Origin: Pedobacter sp. SYSU D00535
GTDB taxonomy: Bacteria > Bacteroidota > Bacteroidia > Sphingobacteriales > Sphingobacteriaceae
Direction of reading: 5' to 3'
NCBI RefSeq assembly: GCF_017355855.1
Contig: NZ_JAFEWD010000004.1
Span: 248,001-312,000, forward strand
DNA: 64,000 nucleotides
The notes under the pieces are model-generated. The model did no database searches. It was not told the origin of the DNA and was given only the letters and a program-made list of their open reading frames with translations. Below are positions 9,564-15,269 of this stretch, piece after piece (position 1 is the first letter of the stretch; every line of letters begins with the position of its first letter). The translations under genes were made by a program, and so were the position numbers.

Positions 9564-11411
9564 CTATATTGTCTTCCCCTTCATTGCTTGTGCAATGGCC
9601 TGATCCATGACACGTTCAGCAAAAGGCCGGGTAAACTCGTTCAGTTCGTCTATTTTTTTATGGATAAGATCCTTGTCGCCAGAGTTCAAAACTTCCTTTA
9701 AGTCCTGAATAAATTTCTGGCTATCCGCTATTTCCTGTACAGAGAGATAAGCTCCATTCTTTTCCAGGAACCGCTCCGCCGTATACACCATCTGCTCTCC
9801 CTCGGTTCGGGCTTCGATGATCATCCGGTGGGCCACATCATCTTTGGCGTGAGTAATAGAATCGAATAGCATCTTTTCTACTTCCTGGTCTGTAAGCCCG
9901 TAAGTTGGTTTTACTTCTACTTCTTGTTTTACTCCAGACCGCAATTCAATAGCCTGTATGGTTAGGATACCATCCGCATTTAATAGGAAGTTGATGTCTA
10001 CCTTCGGCAGGCCTGCGGGCATCGCCGGAATTCCCTTCAAATCAAATTCTGCAAGTTTTCGATTTTCCTTGACCAGATCACGTTCCCCCTGGAAAACCGA
10101 TATTTTCATGTTCACCTGACCATCTACGGAGGTGGTGTACTGCCTGCCGGCTTTAGTGGGTACTTTTGAATTTCGCGGGATGATCACGTCCATCAATCCT
10201 CCCATGGTTTCTATTCCTAATGAAAGGGGAGTTACGTCGAGTAGTAAAATGTCTTTACGGTTGCCAGCCAGAATATCTGCCTGAATAGCTGCTCCAAGCG
10301 CCACCACTTCATCCGGGTTTATTTTATCATGTACCGCTTTCCCAAAAAACTCCGACACTTTGTGCTTCACCAGGGGAGTGCGTGTTGAACCTCCCACCAT
10401 CACCACTTCATCGATATCCGCCGGACTCAGGCCAGCATCCGTCAAGGCATTCTTGCAAGCCAAAATTGTTTCTTCAACCTTAGGCGCGATCAGCGATTCA
10501 AACATTTGCCGCGTAATGGCACACGGTATATCTGCTACTTGATCATTGTACAGGTTTTGGGTGCTTAGCGCTTTTTTAGCTTCCTCAGCCTTTAGGCGTA
10601 GCGCTTGCTGCAGTGAGGCATCGGAGGCATGATCTGTCAAATTATTTTGTTCGACCCAGTAATTAACAATTGCACGGTCGAAATCGTCGCCACCTAAAAA
10701 TGTGTTTCCGTTGGTAGCAAGCACCTCGAAAATGCCGTTTTGGATTTTTAGAATGGAGACGTCGAACGTTCCCCCACCGAGATCGTAGACTGCTATTGTT
10801 TTTTCTTCTTCCGGATTTAATCCGATGCCGTAGGCTAAACTAGCAGCAGTCGGCTCGTTTACAATCCTGAGAACATCAAGTCCTGCAAGTTTTCCGGCAT
10901 CGCGGGTTGCTTGTCGCTGACTGTCGTTGAAGTATGCCGGCACCGTTATAACGGCTCTGTTAACCGGTGTCTTCAGTGCATGTTCCGCCCGTTCTTTCAG
11001 CTCTTTCAGAATCAATGATGAAAGTTCTATCGGCGTAAAAAATTTGTCGCCTACTTTTATTTTTACCAGGCTTTCAGAGTTATCATCGATGACCTTGTAA
11101 GAGAAGAAATCTTTGTAATTCTCTATATCGTGGTAAGATCGCCCTAACAATCTTTTAACCGAAAAGATGGTGTTCTGTGGATCAGAAATCAGAAATTGCT
11201 TGGCTTCGTTTCCTACAACTACGCTTCCATCCGGGTTAAAATGCACCACCGATGGTACTAATAGTCCCTTGCCTGCATCATTAATCACCTGAGGGTTTCC
11301 TTCCGGGTTAATAAATGCTACCAGACTGTTGGTGGTTCCAAGATCGATGCCTACAATTATCTCCTCTTTTTGAATTGAGCCTGTTGCGATATTTATTGAA
11401 ACTTTTGCCAT
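9564..11411 (-). CDS. hscA: Hsp70-family chaperone, HscA type (iron-sulfur cluster assembly)
   Basis: 615-aa Hsp70. The ATPase domain (about residues 18-370) has phosphate loop 1 [24 protein letters not shown] and the adenosine motif VGGSTRTP. The substrate-binding domain follows with linker [14 protein letters not shown]. The N-terminal lead before [18 protein letters not shown] and [18 protein letters not shown] resemble HscA more than DnaK, and the length equals HscA (about 616) rather than DnaK (about 640), with no acidic EEVD-like tail. HscA with HscB transfers Fe-S clusters from IscU. No isc gene is adjacent, so the HscA/DnaK distinction rests on sequence alone. A TACCTTTG box lies just before the ATG. 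Confidence 0.85.
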   Translation of the reverse strand: MAKVSINIATGSIQKEEIIVGIDLGTTNSLVAFINPEGNPQVINDAGKGLLVPSVVHFNPDGSVVVGNEAKQFLISDPQNTIFSVKRLLGRSYHDIENYKDFFSYKVIDDNSESLVKIKVGDKFFTPIELSSLILKELKERAEHALKTPVNRAVITVPAYFNDSQRQATRDAGKLAGLDVLRIVNEPTAASLAYGIGLNPEEEKTIAVYDLGGGTFDVSILKIQNGIFEVLATNGNTFLGGDDFDRAIVNYWVEQNNLTDHASDASLQQALRLKAEEAKKALSTQNLYNDQVADIPCAITRQMFESLIAPKVEETILACKNALTDAGLSPADIDEVVMVGGSTRTPLVKHKVSEFFGKAVHDKINPDEVVALGAAIQADILAGNRKDILLLDVTPLSLGIETMGGLMDVIIPRNSKVPTKAGRQYTTSVDGQVNMKISVFQGERDLVKENRKLAEFDLKGIPAMPAGLPKVDINFLLNADGILTIQAIELRSGVKQEVEVKPTYGLTDQEVEKMLFDSITHAKDDVAHRMIIEARTEGEQMVYTAERFLEKNGAYLSVQEIADSQKFIQDLKEVLNSGDKDLIHKKIDELNEFTRPFAERVMDQAIAQAMKGKTI

Positions 11412-11419
11412 AACAGGCG

Positions 11420-11427
11420 CAAAGGTA
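11420..11427 (-). promoter_or_regulatory. hscA promoter -7 box (TACCTTTG)
   Basis: TAnnTTTG match 8 nt before the ATG; implies a leader of only a few bases. Confidence 0.6.
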
Positions 11428-11508
11428 CTTAGATTATAGGGATTAGGAAATTAGGGGACTGATATAACTCCGGTATGACAATTGCAGCGGTAGTGAAAAC
11501 AGACGCCG

Positions 11509-11778
11509 ATGGAAAATCAGGAAAATTTAAATGAACAGCATGGTCGGGTACAAACAGTTCATGCGGAAAATGTAGAGGGTACGTCATTAGAGGATACACA
11601 GGATCTGCAGGACCGCTATTCAGACGTGTCAGCAGATGAATCTTCAGCAAGTACTGGAAGCGAGGAGAGGGAAGAGGATAAGGCAATTCCCGGAGTCCAC
11701 GCCGAAAACATCGAGGGAACTTCAGAAGAGGGAGGAGATACAGCCCGAAGTAGTATAAACATCCCGCGGAGAAGTTGA
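11509..11778 (+). CDS. Small acidic hypothetical protein with a repeated VHAEN(V/I)EGTS motif
   Basis: 89 aa, rich in Glu, Asp, Ser and Gln, with no hydrophobic segment; probably intrinsically disordered. The motif VHAENVEGTS (about residues 17-26) recurs as VHAENIEGTS (about 63-72), each followed by acidic residues. An exact ten-residue repeat with one conservative change is unlikely in a chance frame and is the main reason I call the gene. No clear ribosome binding site, no recognised family. An opposite-strand ORF over the same bases is Pro/Phe-rich and looks like its shadow. Confidence 0.5.
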   Translation: MENQENLNEQHGRVQTVHAENVEGTSLEDTQDLQDRYSDVSADESSASTGSEEREEDKAIPGVHAENIEGTSEEGGDTARSSINIPRRS

Positions 11779-11883
11779 AACTCGAATAGGACAATGCGGG
11801 TGGAGTTTTGAAAGAATCGCAAAAAAGTCACCCTAATTTAAAGGTCTATTAACAATTTAATAATGTGGTACTTTGTTTTTGAC

Positions 11884-11909
11884 TGAAGTGCAAAAACTTC
11901 TTTTTTTTC
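11884..11909 (+). terminator. Possible weak terminator before the tRNA-like array
   Basis: Five-bp stem GAAGT-GCAAAA-ACTTC followed directly by eight T. Short stem; could end the transcript of the small acidic ORF. Confidence 0.3.
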
Positions 11910-11917
11910 TTATGATA

Positions 11918-11968
11918 TTTGCAAAATATAGACCGGCATTTTATCTTTGTATCAAAGGTTCTTTAACA
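11918..11968 (+). promoter_or_regulatory. Promoter and boxA-like leader, tRNA-like unit 1
   Basis: -33 TTTG at 11918-11921, 20 nt spacer, -7 TATCTTTG at 11942-11949, then GTTCTTTAACA at 11958-11968. The last element closely matches bacterial rRNA boxA (core CTCTTTAACA) that recruits the NusB/S10 antitermination factors. The tRNA-like body begins 14 nt later. Confidence 0.7.
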
Positions 11969-11982
11969 GGATGTTTTGATAC

Positions 11983-12092
11983 TGTAGGGTGGTGAAACTG
12001 GCAGACACACCTCCTTGTCTCGGTGGCGGAGATCATGGGAAATCCAGCAATGGGCTAACCACTCCTTGAAGGTTCGACTCCTTCCCCTACAG
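11983..12092 (+). tRNA. tRNA-like RNA, copy 1 (Leu-like body, GUC anticodon, giant variable arm)
   Basis: 110-nt cloverleaf. Acceptor stem TGTAGGG/CCCTACA (7 bp) with G73 and no encoded CCA; T8; D arm GTG-AAACTGGCAGA-CAC as in tRNA-Leu; anticodon arm CCTCC-TTGTCTC-GGTGG (one T-T mismatch), reading GTC at 34-36; T arm GAAGG-TTCGACT-CCTTC, fully canonical. Between anticodon and T arms lies an unusually long (about 40 nt) variable arm: GGAG/CTCC base stem, TGG/CCA, internal loop GAAA/CTAA, and TCCA/TGGG capped by GCAA. I see no usual tRNA with such an arm. The gene has its own promoter, boxA-like leader and terminator. Whether it is charged or used in translation is unknown. Confidence 0.75.
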
Positions 12093-12130
12093 CTCCTTTC
12101 ATATAATTTAGGTTTATAATTGGTTAGTTT

Positions 12131-12162
12131 GAGCTCTCGCCCATCGAGGGCTTTATTTTTTT
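12131..12162 (+). terminator. Intrinsic terminator, tRNA-like unit 1
   Basis: AGCTCTCG-CCCAT-CGAGGGCT stem (8 bp, one T-G wobble) followed by TTATTTTTTT. About 39 nt after the RNA body. Confidence 0.85.
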
Positions 12163-12324
12163 AAAAAGATTTTGACTCTCCACAATAAATTCGAATTCAA
12201 AAAGTTTAAGAAATTGTAAAGTTGACAATTAAAGCAGCGATTTTTTGTCGTTTGTTCCAATATTGGTACTGAACTTTGCTCTGTGTTTTCGAAATGTTAA
12301 AAGTTGTTAATTTTTGTTGAAAAA

Positions 12325-12373
12325 TTTGCAAAAACGATCCAGGTCACCTTATATTTGTACCAGTTCTTTAACA
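12325..12373 (+). promoter_or_regulatory. Promoter and boxA-like leader, tRNA-like unit 2
   Basis: -33 TTTG at 12325-12328, 21 nt spacer, -7 TATATTTG at 12350-12357, boxA-like GTTCTTTAACA at 12363-12373. Spacer sequence differs from the other units, yet all promoter elements are kept. Confidence 0.7.
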
Positions 12374-12386
12374 AAGCAACAGATAC

Positions 12387-12496
12387 TGTAGGATGGTGAA
12401 ACAGGCAGACACACCTCCTTGTCTCGGTGGCGGAGAAATCAGGAAATCCAGCAATGGACTAACTACTCCTTGAAGGTTCGATTCCTTCTCCTACAG
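12387..12496 (+). tRNA. tRNA-like RNA, copy 2 (most divergent copy; carries compensatory changes)
   Basis: Same 110-nt fold as copy 1. It is the informative copy. Acceptor pair 7-66 is A-T (TGTAGGA/TCCTACA) where copy 1 has G-C. In the second stem of the variable arm the central pair is A-T where the others have G-C, a change on both sides. The pair closing the tetraloop stem is T-A (TCCA/TGGA) where the others have T-G. D loop is AAACAGGCAGA and T loop TTCGATT. The anticodon arm with GTC, the GGAG/CTCC stem and the GCAA tetraloop are unchanged. One outer variable-arm pair becomes C-A. The preserved pairing argues for a functional structured RNA. Confidence 0.75.
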
Positions 12497-12534
12497 CTCC
12501 TTTCATATAATTTAGGTTTATAATTGGTTAGTTT

Positions 12535-12567
12535 GAGCTCTCGCCCATCGAGAGCTTTATTTTTTTT
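12535..12567 (+). terminator. Intrinsic terminator, tRNA-like unit 2
   Basis: AGCTCTCG-CCCAT-CGAGAGCT perfect 8-bp stem, then TTATTTTTTTT. Confidence 0.85.
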
Positions 12568-12692
12568 AAATCCCTGGTTAGCTCCCTGTTATTTATCAAT
12601 CGGTTTATGATTTCTGAATCACTGATATTATTGGCAACAGTATCGTGTTGTTCTTGCGAAACTGATATGAAAAAGTTTTTTTTGTTAAAATA

Positions 12693-12742
12693 TTTGCAAG
12701 TTACTATAGAAGTCGTTATGTTTGTATCAGTTCTTTAAAACA
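12693..12742 (+). promoter_or_regulatory. Promoter and boxA-like leader, tRNA-like unit 3
   Basis: -33 TTTG at 12693-12696, 20 nt spacer, -7 TATGTTTG at 12717-12724, boxA-like GTTCTTTAAAACA at 12730-12742 (two A longer than in units 1 and 2). Confidence 0.7.
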
Positions 12743-12753
12743 GAAATAAATAC

Positions 12754-12863
12754 TGTAGGGTGGTGGAATTGGCAGACACACCTCCTTGTCTCGGTGGCGG
12801 AGATTTTGGGAAATCCAGCAATGGGCAAACCACTCCTTGAAGGTTCGACTCCTTCTCCTACAG
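12754..12863 (+). tRNA. tRNA-like RNA, copy 3
   Basis: 110-nt cloverleaf as in copy 1. Acceptor pair 7-66 is G-T (TGTAGGG/TCCTACA). D loop GAATTGGCAGA. Variable arm GGAG-ATTT-TGG-GAAA-TCCA-GCAA-TGGG-CAAA-CCA-CTCC: three stacked stems separated by a 4-nt bulge and a symmetrical 4x4 internal loop, capped by a GNRA tetraloop. GTC anticodon, T37, C38 and G73 are kept. Confidence 0.75.
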
Positions 12864-12901
12864 CTCCTTTCATATAATTTAGGTTTATAATTGGTTAGTT
12901 T

Positions 12902-12935
12902 GAGCTCTCGCCCATCGAGAGCTTTATTTTTTTTT
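12902..12935 (+). terminator. Intrinsic terminator, tRNA-like unit 3
   Basis: Perfect AGCTCTCG/CGAGAGCT stem, CCCAT loop, TTATTTTTTTTT tail. Confidence 0.85.
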
Positions 12936-13085
12936 AAATCCCTGGTTAGCTTCCCTGTTATTTATCAATCGGTCTATGATTTCTGAATCACTGATATTAT
13001 TGGCAATAGTATTGTTTTGTTCTTGCGAAATTGATATGAAAAAGTTTTTTTTGTTAAAATATTTGCAAGTTACTATAGAAGTCGT

Positions 13086-13111
13086 TATGTTTGTATCAGT
13101 TCTTTAAAACA
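13086..13111 (+). promoter_or_regulatory. Promoter and boxA-like leader, tRNA-like unit 4
   Basis: -7 TATGTTTG at 13086-13093 with TTTG about 20 nt upstream, then GTTCTTTAAAACA at 13099-13111; same as unit 3. Confidence 0.7.
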
Positions 13112-13122
13112 GAAATAAATAC

Positions 13123-13232
13123 TGTAGGGTGGTGGAACTGGCAGACACACCTCCTTGTCTCGGTGGCGGAGATTTTGGAAAATCCAGCAATGGGCAAACC
13201 ACTCCTTGAAGGTTCGACTCCTTCTCCTACAG
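13123..13232 (+). tRNA. tRNA-like RNA, copy 4
   Basis: Differs from copy 3 only in the D loop (GAACTGGCAGA) and in one base of the variable-arm internal loop (AAAA instead of GAAA), both unpaired in the proposed fold. Acceptor pair 7-66 is G-T. All stems, the GTC anticodon loop and the GCAA cap are kept. 369 bp from copy 3, with its own promoter and terminator. Confidence 0.75.
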
Positions 13233-13270
13233 CTCCTTTCATATAATTTAGGTTTATAATTGGTTAGTTT

Positions 13271-13303
13271 GAGCTCTCGCCCATCGAGAGCTTTATTTTT
13301 TTT
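13271..13303 (+). terminator. Intrinsic terminator, tRNA-like unit 4
   Basis: Perfect AGCTCTCG/CGAGAGCT stem with CCCAT loop and a TTATTTTTTTT tail. Confidence 0.85.
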
Positions 13304-13453
13304 AAATCCCTGGTTAGCTTCCCTGTTATTTATCAATCGGTTTATAATTTCTGAATCACTGATATTATTGGCAACGGTATCATGTTGTTCTTGCGAAACT
13401 GATATGAAAAAGTTTTTTTTGTTAAAATATTTGCAAGTTATTATAGAAGTCGT

Positions 13454-13479
13454 TATGTTTGTATCAGTTCTTTAAAACA
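13454..13479 (+). promoter_or_regulatory. Promoter and boxA-like leader, tRNA-like unit 5
   Basis: -7 TATGTTTG at 13454-13461, boxA-like GTTCTTTAAAACA at 13467-13479; same layout as units 3 and 4. Confidence 0.7.
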
Positions 13480-13490
13480 GAAATAAATAC

Positions 13491-13600
13491 TGTAGGGTGG
13501 TGGAACTGGCAGACACACCTCCTTGTCTCGGTGGCGGAGATTTTGGGAAATCCAGCAATGGGCAAACCACTCCTTGAAGGTTCGACTCCTTCTCCTACAG
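13491..13600 (+). tRNA. tRNA-like RNA, copy 5
   Basis: Variable arm identical to copy 3; D loop GAACTGGCAGA as in copy 4. 110 nt, acceptor pair 7-66 G-T, GTC anticodon, G73, no encoded CCA. It is the last of the array; I find no sixth copy or fragment downstream. Antisense ORFs across copies 4 and 5 are shadows. Confidence 0.75.
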
Positions 13601-13637
13601 CTCCTTTCATATATTTAGGTTTATAATTGGTTAGTTT

Positions 13638-13664
13638 GAGCTCTCGCCCATCGAGAGCTTTTTT
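13638..13664 (+). terminator. Intrinsic terminator, tRNA-like unit 5
   Basis: Perfect AGCTCTCG/CGAGAGCT stem, CCCAT loop, followed by TTTTTTATT. The repeat unit ends here. Confidence 0.85.
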
Positions 13665-14591
13665 ATTGTGCGCCCGGCGAGGCGTAATTTTTTCCAGGAG
13701 ATCTAAGTCCTCTATCGGCTGGGCAGGGGGATTATTTGCTGAACAGCAGGGGGCGGGCGGTTCGAAATCCGAAGGAAGTTGAAGATACATCGCTGGTCTG
13801 ACGAACGGAAACCGTATAGGAGAGTCGTGACGGATAAGACGCCACTACTATAAGGTTCAAAAACAAATATTTCTACTTCGTCCAAAGAACTTCTTCTTAG
13901 TTTTTTAAGCGTCAGCCTTCGGTACTGCCTTGAGCCGCAGGATATTCAAACGAGGTGTATTCAGTTTCTTTCAATTTGTATTTTCGACAGACAGAATTAT
14001 AATTGATTGTTTACGTGTTATATTAGAGGCTCGAATGTGACTTGCCCCCCAAAAAAAAGGTGTTTGAACACTTAAGGGGGTAGGAATATTTTCATTTCGT
14101 CTCTCCAGTCCGAATTAACTGCCTGATCGTTGCACTTCTGCTGTCCCGACCTTGTTTTATCTGCCCCGTCTCCTAGCCCGAGCTGGTCCAAGTCTCGGCC
14201 AAGTTCCCTATGTCTCTCCGTTGATTCCGCATCGAGTCCACATTGAGTCCACTTTTTTGCGGAAAAGGGTGGACTCATCCTGGATCCTTAGCCGAGTGAA
14301 GGCAGGGTGATAGGAGGTTTGGATGGGAGCTAGGAGTGACTGGATAGGGAGCTGAGGCAGAAGTACCTGCTCGGCAAAAACGCTATAAGTCTTTTTTCCG
14401 GCGCAGCGTTGCTTGTTGTATCGCCTTAAAGATTATTTCGCCGTTAATCTTCTCAACATTTTGACTATCAAACTTTTGGTCGGGAACACTTGCGGAATGA
14501 GCCTGGCGACTCAGGTCTCTTCTTTATTGTGGCTAGCTTTTTGCTTAAGAAGGTGCGGCTTTAGGGCCGTTATAATTAAATATCTAACACT
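13665..14591. other. Gene-free stretch of about 0.93 kb
   Basis: No convincing coding frame. ORFs here lack protein-like composition and ribosome sites. I see two hairpins. A C6...G5 clamp around GTG-TTTGAA-CAC lies at about 14044-14082. A 9-bp inverted repeat TGAGTCCAC/GTGGACTCA lies at 14244-14252 and 14269-14277, preceded by a second direct copy of GAGTCCAC at 14234-14241. The part from about 14280 to 14370 is purine-rich on the plus strand. Nothing I can assign. Confidence 0.6.
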
Positions 14592-15122
14592 ATGGAAAAC
14601 AGAACAAATTCTGGTCACATGCTGACCGCGATGTTCAGAGACAGAGAAAGTGCGGAACGTGCTTACAATTCTTTAATCAACAAGGGTTACAGTCAGGACG
14701 AAATCTCCGTGATGATGTCTGATGAAACCCGTACGAGGGAATTTGAAAAATCCGATAAAGACTCCAGCCTGGGCAACAAAGCAATGGAAGGAGCCGGAGC
14801 CGGTTCTGCTATTGGTGGAACAGCAGGTGCAATCATCGGTGCAATTGCAGCTATTGGTACAGCTGTGGCAATTCCGGGATTGGGGCTGGTAGTTGCAGGA
14901 CCGCTAGCCGCTGGTTTGGCGGGAGCAGGTGCTGGCGGACTAACCGGCGGAATAATTGGAGCCTTGATTGGTTCAGGCATTCCTGAAGAACACGCAAGGG
15001 AATACGAGTCTGGAATCAAAGAAGGTGGAATAGTTTTAGGTGTACACCCGCGCAGCACAGAAGATGCTCAGTATCTGGAGCGGGAATGGGAAAATAGCCG
15101 TGCAGAAGTAATTCACCGCTAG
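14592..15122 (+). CDS. YflT-like general stress protein with glycine-zipper core
   Basis: 176 aa. Residues 9-45 (TAMFRDRESAERAYNSLINKGYSQDEISVMMSD) resemble the heat-induced stress protein YflT / general stress 17M-like N-terminal domain. Residues about 65-135 are a Gly/Ala-rich stretch (repeated GAGxGxxxG) able to form glycine-zipper membrane helices. The C-terminus GGIVLGVHPRSTEDAQ resembles the end of related ferredoxin-like domains. The role is unknown; such genes are often induced by osmotic or envelope stress. Monocistronic, ending in a strong terminator. Confidence 0.75.
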   Translation: MENRTNSGHMLTAMFRDRESAERAYNSLINKGYSQDEISVMMSDETRTREFEKSDKDSSLGNKAMEGAGAGSAIGGTAGAIIGAIAAIGTAVAIPGLGLVVAGPLAAGLAGAGAGGLTGGIIGALIGSGIPEEHAREYESGIKEGGIVLGVHPRSTEDAQYLEREWENSRAEVIHR

Positions 15123-15150
15123 AATTTCTTTCTTATTATAAAACCTTTCG

Positions 15151-15197
15151 AAGGTTGCCAGTTGGATCCCAAGATCCAGTGGCAACCTTTTTTTGTC
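15151..15197 (+). terminator. Strong intrinsic terminator after the stress-protein gene
   Basis: AAGGTTGCCA / TGGCAACCTT stem (10 bp) with an inner TTGGATC/GATCCAG stem, followed by seven T. Confidence 0.9.
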
Positions 15198-15231
15198 TGT
15201 ACGATGAAATAACTTGTTGTAACAAAGACGT

Positions 15232-15269
15232 CTAAACTCTCGTAAAGCTGATCATGTGTGAGAGTTTAG
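15232..15269 (+). promoter_or_regulatory. Inverted repeat around the start codon of the beta-helix lipoprotein gene
   Basis: CTAAACTCTC (15232-15241) and GAGAGTTTAG (15260-15269) are a perfect 10-bp inverted repeat with an 18-nt spacer holding the ATG at 15254. It could be an operator or an RNA hairpin that controls translation. Confidence 0.4.

Larger units (their letters stand above)
12568..13664 (+). repeat. Three near-identical tandem units (about 368 bp each) with tRNA-like copies 3-5
   Basis: Units at about 12568-12935, 12936-13303 and 13304-13664 match almost base for base over spacer, promoter, leader, RNA and terminator, with scattered substitutions and one-base length changes. Each spacer opens AAATCCCTGGTTAGC and includes GTTATTTATCAATCGG. 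Units 1 and 2 share the RNA and terminator but not this spacer, so 3-5 arose by recent tandem duplication of one unit. Confidence 0.9.

Noticed and set aside
11429-11794. 121-aa minus-strand ORF opposite the small acidic gene
   Set aside because: Pro/Phe/Leu-rich mirror of an acidic coding frame; the plus strand has the internal peptide repeat.
11983-12092. Selenocysteine tRNA
   Set aside because: Anticodon is GTC rather than TCA, the D stem is 3 bp, and there are no sel genes nearby.
11983-13600. CRISPR array or group I/II introns as an explanation of the repeated units
   Set aside because: Repeat period is about 368 bp with full promoters and terminators, and the extra arm is only about 40 nt, far too short for a catalytic intron.
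13085-13790. Antisense ORFs (83 and 108 aa) across tRNA-like copies 4 and 5
   Set aside because: Their peptides come from the complement of the structured RNA and repeat between copies (GEGVEPSRSGLP-like text); typical shadow of tRNA-type genes.
13740-13790. Possible tRNA T arm (GGTTCGAAATCC) after the array
   Set aside because: The 5-bp T stem does not pair and no acceptor or D arm can be drawn.
14072-14278. 68-aa ORF in the gene-free region
   Set aside because: No ribosome site, no hydrophobic core or family pattern; it overlaps the hairpin at 14244-14277.
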